The notes under the pieces: model-generated
What the model was told of the DNA's origin: nothing
The model's input: only the letters and a program-made list of their open reading frames with translations
The model's database searches: none
Shown here: one piece after another, positions 56,155 to 64,000 of the stretch
Layout: each line of letters begins with the position of its first letter
Position numbering within the stretch: the stretch's first letter is position 1
Made by a program: the position numbers and the translations under genes
Origin: Robiginitalea marina
Lineage (GTDB): Bacteria > Bacteroidota > Bacteroidia > Flavobacteriales > Flavobacteriaceae
DNA length: 64,000 bases
Direction of reading: 5' to 3'
Assembly (NCBI RefSeq): GCF_024006985.1
Contig: NZ_JAMXIB010000002.1
Coordinates: forward strand, 186,001 to 250,000

Positions 56155-58671
56155 ATGCGAAAATTCTGCTTTTCCCTCCTCTTCCTGGGCAGCCTTTGCC
56201 TGCAGGCCCAGGAGTATTTCCTGAAGCAATACGAACCTTACAAAGCGGGCATCCCCTCCCCCGAAGCCTTCCTCGGTTACGGCATTGGGGAATACCATAC
56301 CCGCCATGACCGCATTGTCCACTACCTCGAAACCCTGGCCGAAACATCGGAAAACGCCGAGATCGAAACCTACGGGCAAACCCACGAAAAACGCAGGTTG
56401 GTCATGCTGCGGATCAGCCGGCCCGAAAACCTTAAAAACCTGCCGGAGTTTCGCCAGCGGCACCTGGCCTACACGGACCCCAACACCGCCGTGAAGGCGG
56501 GCAATGACCTGCCGGTCTTTGTCCAACTCGGGTACAATGTGCATGGGAATGAACCCTCGAGTTCGGAAGCGGCCCTGCTGAGTGCCTACATCCTGGTGGC
56601 TTCCGAGCACCCAATGATCGAACGCTTCCGGAGGGAAGCCGTGGTCTTTGTAGACCCCACTATCAACCCCGACGGCCGGGACCGCCATACGCAATGGGCC
56701 AATTCGTACCGGGGGGACCCCCTTGTCACCGATCCGCAGGATGCCGAACACAACGAATACTTCCCCGGGGGGAGGACCAACCATTACTGGTTTGACCTGA
56801 ACCGCGACTGGCTGCTGGCCATTAACCCCGAAAGCCGGGGCAAGCTGGACTGGTACCACCAGTGGTACCCCAACGTGGTTACCGATTTCCATGAAATGGG
56901 CTCCCAGAGCACCTACTTCTTCGAACCCATGAAGGACAACGGGTCGCTGAACCCCATCATGCCCAGGGAAAACTATGAAGACCTCAATTCCCTGTTTGGG
57001 GCGTATTTCGCAAAATCCCTTGACAGCATTGGTTCCCTGTACTTCACCAAAGAAGTCTTCGACGGCACGTACCCGGGCTATGGCTCCTCGTATCCCGACC
57101 TGCAGGGGGGGCTTGGTCTCCTCTTCGAACAGGCGAGTTCCAGGGGGCACGCCCAGAAAACAGCCTACGGGGAAATCACTTTTCCCTTCACGATCCGCAA
57201 CCAACTGGTATCGAGCATAACTACGGTTAAAGCCGCCGTGGAAAACAAAGACCTGCTGAGGAAGTACCAGAAGGAGTTCTTCAACACCGCCCTCCGCAAT
57301 GCCGCAGCCTCCCGGGTCAAGGGGTACCGGGTAGTGGAGAAGTACGATAAAAACCGCCTCAAGGCGTTTATAGACAAGTTACTCCTGCACCGGGTAAAGG
57401 TATACCGCGATGGGGAAGACGCCATTGTGGTGCCGGCCAGCCAGCCCCAGTACCGCATGGTGCAGACCTTCTTCGAAACCTATGAACGCTATCGCGATTC
57501 CGTCTTTTACGATGCGTCTGCCTGGTCCGTCGCCAATTTCTACAACATGGATTACCGCCCTTTGCGGGGTGTCCCCGCCGGGAAGGAAATCACCAGCCTG
57601 GAGGGCCTGTATCCTGTGGCCCCTGTTGAATCGTCTTCTTACGCCTACCTAATCGACTGGGACGACTACAATGCCCCTGCCCTGCTGTACCGGCTGCAGT
57701 CGGAAGGGTTGGTCCTGGCCAGCGCCTTCAAGCCCTTCACCACCCAGGTGGGCGGGCGTGAAAAGGCCTTCTCCTACGGGGCCCTGGTATTGCCCGTGTC
57801 CCTTCAGAAAAAGTCCCCGGAAGCGGTCCATAAGATACTGCTTGAGGCCCAGGAGGAATTCCAGGTTCCTGCCTATGCCGTGCCCACCGGCTACCACCTG
57901 AAAGGCGTGGACCTGGGAAGCCGGTATGTCGCCCCCCTGGAAAAACCCAAAGCCGCCATGCTTATCGGGGATGGGGTGCGTTCCTATGAAGCAGGGGAAG
58001 TCTGGCACCTGCTCGATACCCGGGTACACATGCCTATTACCAAGATACCCGTGCGGAACTTCTCCCGGGCCGACCTGGACCAGTATAATACCCTGGTGAT
58101 GGTCAGCGGCCGGTATACCCTCAGTGACAAGGAACAACAACGCATCCGGGACTGGGTATCGAAAGGAAATACCCTGGTGACCATTGCCGGGGCTTCCCGC
58201 TATGCCATTGAGAACAAATGGGTAAAGGAGTCCCTTATCGAAGAAAAAAAGGATTCCGCAAAAGTGGTGGAACGCCTGCCCTACGCGGATGCCTCTGAAC
58301 ACCTGGGCAAGGAAAGCGTGGGCGGGGTAATCCTCAGGGCAGATCTCGACCTGACCCACCCGCTGGCCTTTGGATACCGGAAGGCCGACATCCCGGTATA
58401 CAAAAACAACGAGGTTTGGCTGAAACCCAGCCAGAACCCGTATGCCACCGTGGCTAAATATTCCAAAAACGCCCATATTGACGGCTTTTTGACCAAAAAA
58501 AACCGGGAAGAATTCCTCAATAAATCGGCTTCCCTGCTGGTGAGTCCCCTGGGGCGCGGCAGGGTGGTGCTGTTTGCGGACAACCCCAATTTCCGGGGGT
58601 CCTGGTACGGGACCAACCGGCTGTTTTTAAACGCACTGTTTTTGGGGAACCATATCGAAGTCCCCCAATAG
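56155..58671 (+). CDS. M14-family zinc carboxypeptidase
   Basis: An 838-residue secreted peptidase. Signal peptide to about residue 19. The M14 domain has the zinc ligands HGNEPSSSE (H-x2-E) and later DFHEMG, with the substrate-binding DLNRDWL stretch and the catalytic Glu in LLFEQASSRG. The C-terminal 450 residues form a long beta-rich part with a DUF-like glutamine-amidotransferase-looking fold (MVSGRYTLSDKEQQRIRDWV). It should release residues from the ends of extracellular peptides. It stands alone between the histidine kinase and an amidohydrolase. Confidence 0.92.
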   Translation: MRKFCFSLLFLGSLCLQAQEYFLKQYEPYKAGIPSPEAFLGYGIGEYHTRHDRIVHYLETLAETSENAEIETYGQTHEKRRLVMLRISRPENLKNLPEFRQRHLAYTDPNTAVKAGNDLPVFVQLGYNVHGNEPSSSEAALLSAYILVASEHPMIERFRREAVVFVDPTINPDGRDRHTQWANSYRGDPLVTDPQDAEHNEYFPGGRTNHYWFDLNRDWLLAINPESRGKLDWYHQWYPNVVTDFHEMGSQSTYFFEPMKDNGSLNPIMPRENYEDLNSLFGAYFAKSLDSIGSLYFTKEVFDGTYPGYGSSYPDLQGGLGLLFEQASSRGHAQKTAYGEITFPFTIRNQLVSSITTVKAAVENKDLLRKYQKEFFNTALRNAAASRVKGYRVVEKYDKNRLKAFIDKLLLHRVKVYRDGEDAIVVPASQPQYRMVQTFFETYERYRDSVFYDASAWSVANFYNMDYRPLRGVPAGKEITSLEGLYPVAPVESSSYAYLIDWDDYNAPALLYRLQSEGLVLASAFKPFTTQVGGREKAFSYGALVLPVSLQKKSPEAVHKILLEAQEEFQVPAYAVPTGYHLKGVDLGSRYVAPLEKPKAAMLIGDGVRSYEAGEVWHLLDTRVHMPITKIPVRNFSRADLDQYNTLVMVSGRYTLSDKEQQRIRDWVSKGNTLVTIAGASRYAIENKWVKESLIEEKKDSAKVVERLPYADASEHLGKESVGGVILRADLDLTHPLAFGYRKADIPVYKNNEVWLKPSQNPYATVAKYSKNAHIDGFLTKKNREEFLNKSASLLVSPLGRGRVVLFADNPNFRGSWYGTNRLFLNALFLGNHIEVPQ

Positions 58672-58761
58672 AAATTCCAGGTCCCCTCCCGATTTAGGGT
58701 GGGTGCCCATTGTTAATCCGCGTCCCGCGTTCCGGTAGGCCGGGAGCCAAACCCACTGCGT

Positions 58762-60324
58762 ATGCCACGACATTTGAGCCTGTTCATGATCCTGCTGTTA
58801 CTGGGCCTTCCCGGCCTGGCACAATCCGGCCTCTCTGAAGGCCCGTTCAACCAGCTCATTATCAGGGGGGCGACCCTGATCGATGGGAATGGCGCCCCGC
58901 CCCAGGGCCCGGTGGATATCGTCATCGAACAAAACCGCATTACCCGGGTACAGGTAGTGGGGTACCCGGGGGTTGCCATCGATCCGGAAGACCGTCCGGC
59001 CCTTAGCGCCGGGGGAAAGGAAATCGACGCAGAAGGGATGTACGTGCTGCCGGGGTTCGTGGATATGCACGGGCACATCGGGGGGGTAGCCCAGGGGGCC
59101 GAACCCGATTATGTCTTTAAGCTCTGGATGGGCCATGGCATCACCTCGGTGCGGGAACCCAGTGGGCGAGGGGTTGACTTTGCCATGGACCTGAAGCGGA
59201 AGAGTGCGGCCAACCAGATCATCGCCCCCAGGGTCTTCGTATATACCGGTTTCGGACAGGGGAGCAAAGACCAGATTACCACCCCGGAACAGGCGAGGGC
59301 CTGGGTGCGCGCCAATGCAAAAAAAGGGGCCGACGGGATCAAGTTTTTCGGGGCAGAACCGGAAATCATGGCCGCTGCCCTGGATGAAAACAAGCAGCTG
59401 GGGCTTCGCTCAGCCTGCCACCATGCCCAACTCAGCGTTGCCCGGTGGAACGTATTGCACTCGGCCCGGGCCGGGCTCACCAGCATGGAGCACTGGTACG
59501 GGCTGCCGGAGGCCCTGTTTGAAGACCGGACCGTGCAGGATTACCCCCTCGACTTCAACTACAACAACGAACAACACCGGTTCGAAGCGGCGGGAAACCT
59601 ATGGAAGCAAGCTGCTGCGCCTTATTCCCCGCACTGGAACGCCGTAATGGAAGAACTTCTGTCCCTGGATTTCACCATAGACCCGACCTTTAATATTTAC
59701 GAAGCCAGCCGGGACCTTCACCGGGCCCGGAGGGCGGAATGGCACGAGCAATACACCCTGCCCTCCTTGTGGCGGTTTTATGCCCCGAGCAAGGTTTCCC
59801 ACGGGTCGTACTGGCATTTCTGGGGCACGGAACAGGAAGTGGCCTGGAAGGAAAACTATCGCCTTTGGATGACTTTTGTGAATGAATACAAAAACCGTGG
59901 CGGCAGGGTAACCGTTGGGTCGGACTCCGGCTTCATCTACCAGCTGTACGGGTTCGCCTATATCCGGGAAATGGAATTGCTCAGGGAAGCCGGCTTCCAC
60001 CCCCTGGAAATCATCCGGGCGGCCACCCTTAGCGGGGCGGAGGCCCTTGGGTTCGACCGGGAAATCGGGACGGTTGCCCCGGGGAAACTGGCCGATCTGG
60101 TGGTCGTGGAGGAAAATCCGTTGGAAAACTTCAAAGTGCTGTACGGCACAGGGGCAATCAAGCTTACAGAAGACAATGAGGTAGTCAGGGTCGGCGGGGT
60201 CAAATATACCGTCAAGGATGGGATTGTGTACGATGCCAAAGCGCTGCTCGAAGACGTGAAAAAACAGGTGGAAGCCGCCAAAAAAACTGAAAATTTCGAG
60301 ATCAGGCAACCCGGGATGGAATAG
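58762..60324 (+). CDS. Secreted amidohydrolase
   Basis: A 520-residue metal-dependent amidohydrolase with a signal peptide (to about residue 20). The metal-binding HxH is in VDMHGHIGG (about residues 112-120), later ligands lie in SACHHAQLS and SMEHWYG, and the final Asp is in VGSDSGFIY. The family hydrolyses dipeptides, hydantoins or similar cyclic amides; the substrate is unknown. With the M14 peptidase it may serve peptide use, an inference from order. It starts 90 bp after the M14 stop. Confidence 0.92.
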   Translation: MPRHLSLFMILLLLGLPGLAQSGLSEGPFNQLIIRGATLIDGNGAPPQGPVDIVIEQNRITRVQVVGYPGVAIDPEDRPALSAGGKEIDAEGMYVLPGFVDMHGHIGGVAQGAEPDYVFKLWMGHGITSVREPSGRGVDFAMDLKRKSAANQIIAPRVFVYTGFGQGSKDQITTPEQARAWVRANAKKGADGIKFFGAEPEIMAAALDENKQLGLRSACHHAQLSVARWNVLHSARAGLTSMEHWYGLPEALFEDRTVQDYPLDFNYNNEQHRFEAAGNLWKQAAAPYSPHWNAVMEELLSLDFTIDPTFNIYEASRDLHRARRAEWHEQYTLPSLWRFYAPSKVSHGSYWHFWGTEQEVAWKENYRLWMTFVNEYKNRGGRVTVGSDSGFIYQLYGFAYIREMELLREAGFHPLEIIRAATLSGAEALGFDREIGTVAPGKLADLVVVEENPLENFKVLYGTGAIKLTEDNEVVRVGGVKYTVKDGIVYDAKALLEDVKKQVEAAKKTENFEIRQPGME

Positions 60325-60669
60325 GCCCGGGACCGCCGAACGCCAGTTCGGCAAAAAAAAAGGGGACTTTCCTTCAGGGTTTGGCTGTATTTAAGGGCCG
60401 CGGTTAACCTCTGCGCACGGATGGAGCCGTCTCCCGGGGGAAACCGGGGATAGGGAAACCCCTCCCCCACCCTCGGCAAAGTTACACCTGCCCCCTGCAT
60501 CCCAAAATCACCGGGGAATGTAAATGGTCCCTCCCTGCCTCATGGCAGCCCCCCGGTCCGGGAAAAAGGCCTGCCCGAGGTCAGGGCCGGCTGGGATACC
60601 CGTCGAAAGAATCGGGGGTTTGAACGGCTCCCCTGGGCCCCGGCACTAAAAATCCGTATCTTTTACCCT
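60325..60669. other. 345-bp gap between amidohydrolase and the ExbD-like gene
   Basis: It holds a perfect 7-bp hairpin GCCGAAC-GCCA-GTTCGGC (60335-60352) followed by nine A, which fits no terminator on either strand, several G/C-rich short dyads and a weak -7 box (TATCTTTT, 60657-60664) just before the next gene. I see no gene in it. Confidence 0.4.
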
Positions 60670-61605
60670 ATGGAATACCTGTTAACTACCCGCCCCTTTT
60701 GGCGGGCCAAAAAGGCCTTCGCGGCCGTCGGGCTTTTGTTGGCTCCATACTTTTCCTATGGGCAAACTACCCGGGTTGAAGAAGGCCTGTTCCAATGTAT
60801 CCGCAATGCGTTTACAGATGGCGGACAGTCCCTGGAAGGACTGATGGCCTCGTTTGAGGCCGAACTGATGGCGGAGGGCCTGTTAGAGAGCCCCGAAGGG
60901 GCAGACTACCGGGGGTTGTTGCAGCGCATCGCTTCCGGTCAGGGGGTTATCAGGCCTGCAGACCGGTATTTCGGTCCCCGTTATCGCGGGCTGGAACGGG
61001 ACACCGCCGCCCTGAAATCGTGTTGGCTATCCCTTCCGGTGCCCACCCGTCCTGTGGACTCCGTGCTGTTGCGGTTCGAAGCATTCAGGGAGCGCCTGCT
61101 CCACGAAGCCATAGACCCTCCCCAGGAGGCGGCATCGTACCTTGACCTGCTTTCGGAAGCGGATTTTGAATTGCCCTACTACCGGCTTTTCACCTATGAG
61201 CTCATCGACCGGCAGGCCTACAGCACCGAATTCGCCCCGGCCCCCTTCACCAGCCTGGAAGCCCTGGGGGCGCTGAATTCCAGCGGGGCCAATGTTTTCC
61301 GGGTCTACCTCAACGAGGAAGACCAGCTCATCGTTGCCGACCAGGTGGTTACTCCCCAGCAGATGGGCGCCCTGGTAGCGGGCCATGCCCAGACCTTTGA
61401 GCAAAGCGCCCTTTACGTACTGCAGGTGGAAGCCGATGTGAAATACGGGAGCTTTGTGGGCCTGAAAGACCAGATTGCACTGGCCATAAGCCAGGTAAGG
61501 GATACCTATGCCCGGCGCAATTTGGGAAAAACCCTGACGGAACTAGACCCGCAGGAACGGGAAGCCGTTTACGAAAAATATCCTATCCGGATCGTCAGCC
61601 CCTGA
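60670..61605 (+). CDS. Secreted protein ending in an ExbD-like domain
   Basis: A 311-residue protein with a signal-anchor (about residues 14-30). The first 190 residues are of unknown fold. The last 100 follow the periplasmic domain of flavobacterial ExbD: VLQVEADVKYGSFVGLKDQI, an intervening region, then ELDPQEREAVYEKYPIRI, which matches the C-terminal pattern of ExbD proteins of this group. ExbD itself is a short inner-membrane protein of about 150-200 residues; here the domain is at the end of a longer secreted protein and no exbB is near. It may be a chimeric TonB-system component. Confidence 0.68.
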   Translation: MEYLLTTRPFWRAKKAFAAVGLLLAPYFSYGQTTRVEEGLFQCIRNAFTDGGQSLEGLMASFEAELMAEGLLESPEGADYRGLLQRIASGQGVIRPADRYFGPRYRGLERDTAALKSCWLSLPVPTRPVDSVLLRFEAFRERLLHEAIDPPQEAASYLDLLSEADFELPYYRLFTYELIDRQAYSTEFAPAPFTSLEALGALNSSGANVFRVYLNEEDQLIVADQVVTPQQMGALVAGHAQTFEQSALYVLQVEADVKYGSFVGLKDQIALAISQVRDTYARRNLGKTLTELDPQEREAVYEKYPIRIVSP

Positions 61606-61676
61606 GGGCTTCCCTGACCGGATTCCCGGAAATCAGTGGACAACGGCATCCGCACCCCACCCGAAAACCGGCCAAA

Positions 61677-61704
61677 AAAACCACCGCTATCTGGCGGTGG
61701 TTTT
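61677..61704. terminator. Bidirectional terminator
   Basis: AAAACCACCGC and GCGGTGGTTTT pair around a TATCTG loop, with A and T runs on either side. It separates the two convergent genes. Confidence 0.85.
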
Positions 61705-61727
61705 CAGTTGGGGTTAAAAAGGCCGGA

Positions 61728-64000
61728 TCAATCCATCTCCAAAAATTCCTCAAAAGAGGCCAGTTGGAGCGCATTGCCCCCTTTTACCCGGGGCCTGATG
61801 CCCTCAAAGTCGGCTTTGGCCTTTTCAAACCGGGCGCTGATCAGGGCCAGGTTGTCAAGGTCGGCCGCAGAAGGGACGTCGTAATCGCCGGCTACCTTGC
61901 TGTAGAGGTCGGCCATCTTCTCGCGCAGCTGGGGGGTTGCAGCGCCTACATAGTTGTCGCCCGTGGTAATGACCAGGGTTTCCTTAAGATCCTGCAGCTT
62001 TTTCTGGTTGCGCTTGTCGCCGGCCTTCTCCGCCTGCTCCAGGAAGCCATCGACCTGGTAGACCAGGTAGGCCAGCTCCTGGGTCATGTCGTAGAGCTCC
62101 ATGGTGGTGCGGTATTTTTGCTCCCTTTGGGCCGCAGTCAGGCCGCTCCGGTCGTCATATACCAGCTCGAAGGGGTGTTCGAAGGTTTCACGGCCTTTGG
62201 TGATCACTGCCGTATAGGTGCCTGCGGGCACCGTGGGTGCCGTAAAAGCCCCGAAGGAAAAGGTTTTTCCTTTGGCCACTTTGGGCGGTTTGCGGCGATA
62301 TCCCCATTCCACCACATTCAGGCCTTTCTGTTTTCCCGGTTCCAGGGTGGTAATAATATTCCCTTCGGCATCGCGGATCTCCATGGTCATTTTCCCGAAG
62401 GTATGACGGCTTTTGAGGAAATACCGTATCTGCGCCCGGGTACTCCGGTTGGCCCCGACAAATTCCGTGGACACCGTGGAACTGCCGAAGTTGCTGGTCT
62501 CGTCCATGACCGTTGGGGGCGTTCTGAAAAAATGTAGGGTAGATTCCATAACCTCCCGGCTCAGTTCCCGCAAGGGGGAAATATCATCCAAAATGATCAC
62601 CCCGCGCCCATGCGTACCCATCACCAGGTCGTTGGTCCCTTTATGGAGTTCCAAATAGTGTACGGCCACAGGGGGCATGTTGTTGCGGAAGGGGGTCCAG
62701 CTCAGGCCGCCGTCGAGGGTAATGAACAGGCCGAATTCCGTACCGAGGAAAAGCAGGTCCGGGTTTTCATAATCTTCCTGCAGCGCGCGGGCGAACCCTT
62801 CCACTTCCCCGGTGGTAATGGAAGTCCAACTCGCGCCGTAATCGGTGGTCCGGTAGGCATAGGGGGTCATATCCCCGCGGGTGTGGCCGTCAAAAACGGC
62901 ATAAGCCGTGGCCTTGTCGTGAACGCTGGGTTCAATGTGGTATACCCAGGTGTTTGCCGGCAACCCCGGGATGTTCCCTGAGGTATTGGTCCAGGTGTTT
63001 CCCCCGTCGCGCGTAATCTGCACGTTTCCATCGTCGGTGCCCACCCAGATCACCTGCTCATCCAGGGGGGACTCTGCAATGGTAAAGATGGTGGTATGGT
63101 TTTCTGCCCCGGAATTGTCCATGGACAGCCCTCCGGAATCTTCCTGCCCCTGTTTTGCAGGGTCATTGGTCGTAAGGTCCGGGCTGATTACCTCCCAGGT
63201 ATCCCCCATGTCCTCGGAGCGGTGCAGGTACTGGCTCCCCATGTAGAAGCGATCTGGCTGGTGGGGGCTTAGCGCCATGGGGGCATTCCAGTTAAATCGC
63301 AGGTCGGCCACCCCGGCGGTGGGCTGGGGCTGGATGGTTTTCAGGAGTTGTTTTTCGGTGTCGTACCTCCAAACGTTCTCGGCCCCCTGCATTTCGGAAT
63401 AGATTACGGGTTTGGTGGGGTGCTTCAGCACCCGGAAACCGTCCCCGCCGCCCACGGAGTTCCAGTCCCGGGCTGTAATGCCGCCAGGGGAAGAAGAGGG
63501 TCCGTACCAGGAACCATTATCCTGCAAGCCCCCATAAACATTGTAGGGGGTGGCATCGTCCACGCTAATGTGATAGAACTGCGACAGCGGAAGGTCTTCG
63601 TTGATCTCCAGGGTGTTGCCCCCATCCCAGCTGCGGTATAACCCCCCATCGGTAGCCACATACATGATATCGGAATCCACAATGCTGAACGCAATATCGT
63701 GGATGTCGCTGTGCATGTTTCCGAGGTTTTTAAACGTCTTTCCCCCGTCGCGGGAAATCGACCCGCTAAGGCCGGCCTTGACCACCACTTCGGGGTTGCG
63801 GGGATCCGTTACAATCCGGGAAAAATAAAAGGGCCGCACGGTGATCTCAAAATCGTTGTTCAGCTGTTTCCAGTTCTGGCCGCCATCGTCACTGCGATAC
63901 AACCCTTTGCGTTCCGGTTTTTCGGCTTCAATGACCGTATACAGCACATTCGGGGAAGTGGGTGCCACAGCAATGGCCAGGCGGCCCAACTGCCCTTCGG
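61728..64000 (-). CDS. BNR/VPS10-like beta-propeller protein, partial
   Basis: At least 757 residues; the frame runs off the right edge, so the N-terminus is missing. Repeated BNR/Asp-box motifs are seen (SRDGGKTF, SWDGGNTL, TRDGGNTW, TLDGGLSW), each with a following strand, as in sortilin/VPS10-like and WD40/YVTN/BNR-type secreted proteins of Bacteroidota, often annotated as glycosyl hydrolases. No catalytic residues can be named. The last 250 residues form a non-repetitive beta and helical region. The upstream codons (EGQLGRLAIAV) continue the family pattern, which shows the start lies outside. Confidence 0.85.
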   Translation of the reverse strand, partial: EGQLGRLAIAVAPTSPNVLYTVIEAEKPERKGLYRSDDGGQNWKQLNNDFEITVRPFYFSRIVTDPRNPEVVVKAGLSGSISRDGGKTFKNLGNMHSDIHDIAFSIVDSDIMYVATDGGLYRSWDGGNTLEINEDLPLSQFYHISVDDATPYNVYGGLQDNGSWYGPSSSPGGITARDWNSVGGGDGFRVLKHPTKPVIYSEMQGAENVWRYDTEKQLLKTIQPQPTAGVADLRFNWNAPMALSPHQPDRFYMGSQYLHRSEDMGDTWEVISPDLTTNDPAKQGQEDSGGLSMDNSGAENHTTIFTIAESPLDEQVIWVGTDDGNVQITRDGGNTWTNTSGNIPGLPANTWVYHIEPSVHDKATAYAVFDGHTRGDMTPYAYRTTDYGASWTSITTGEVEGFARALQEDYENPDLLFLGTEFGLFITLDGGLSWTPFRNNMPPVAVHYLELHKGTNDLVMGTHGRGVIILDDISPLRELSREVMESTLHFFRTPPTVMDETSNFGSSTVSTEFVGANRSTRAQIRYFLKSRHTFGKMTMEIRDAEGNIITTLEPGKQKGLNVVEWGYRRKPPKVAKGKTFSFGAFTAPTVPAGTYTAVITKGRETFEHPFELVYDDRSGLTAAQREQKYRTTMELYDMTQELAYLVYQVDGFLEQAEKAGDKRNQKKLQDLKETLVITTGDNYVGAATPQLREKMADLYSKVAGDYDVPSAADLDNLALISARFEKAKADFEGIRPRVKGGNALQLASFEEFLEMD

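Noticed and set aside
60335-60361. Hairpin GCCGAAC-GCCA-GTTCGGC as a terminator for the amidohydrolase
   Set aside because: It is followed by A residues, not T, on the plus strand, and the T run on the minus strand comes before the hairpin, so it fits no intrinsic terminator.

Overview
The window looks like chromosome of a marine flavobacterium (Bacteroidota) of unusually high GC content for that family. Robiginitalea or a close relative is the best guess. The evidence is promoters of the Bacteroidota type (TAnnTTTG at -7), no Shine-Dalgarno-led starts, a 1120-residue SecA, an RNase Y / ZapA / 6S RNA block, Lnb (DUF4105), CCC-motif proteins, SurA-like isomerases in tandem, and a carotenoid gene set that fits myxol or saproxanthin. 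I see no rRNA, insertion sequence, prophage, CRISPR array or replication origin. The organism name is inference; no search was run.

Layout. 0.3-5.9 kb: a LysR regulator divergent from two small genes and an SbtA-like bicarbonate permease, then a TonB-like protein, a cardiolipin synthase and a lipoprotein. 5.9-14.3 kb: a stress block with a beta-CASP metallo-hydrolase, an ATP-cone/Mrr-like nuclease, a tandem universal stress protein, thioredoxin, a HlyD lipoprotein with an FtsX-type permease and ATPase, and CbpA/CbpM. Palindromes of the CRP/FNR type (ATGAT-N4-ATCAT) stand 22-23 bp from a -7 box at four promoters here: tonB, usp, trx and hlyD. The usp and trx promoters share one site. This is the most system-like signal in the window and suggests one regulon, probably for low oxygen or energy stress.

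14.5-15.1 kb holds tRNA-Leu(GAG), two terminator-like hairpins and an unexplained array of three 44-bp hairpin repeats. 15.1-23.0 kb holds an FAD oxidoreductase and a carotenoid cluster: a MerR regulator with CarH-type B12 motifs (a candidate light sensor), then crtI, crtB, crtZ, a crtD-like desaturase and cruF, with a crtA-like hydroxylase on the other strand overlapping cruF by 38 bp. Together these cover the late steps to myxol; geranylgeranyl diphosphate synthase and lycopene cyclase must lie elsewhere.

23-64 kb is mostly housekeeping: a TlpA-like protein with a broken CXXC, aconitase, a MoxR ATPase, two SurA/PpiC chaperones, a class A beta-lactamase-like hydrolase, RNase Y, 6S RNA, ZapA and its coiled-coil partner, an M23 peptidase, cysteine desulfurase, an Smr protein, small CCC-motif membrane proteins, RecQ, KdsD, TatC, LptB, PssA, Lnb, an ABC-F ATPase, a PduO-type cobalamin adenosyltransferase, SecA and a histidine kinase. 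The last stretch carries an M14 peptidase, an amidohydrolase, a secreted protein ending in an ExbD-like domain, and a BNR-repeat protein that runs off the right edge.
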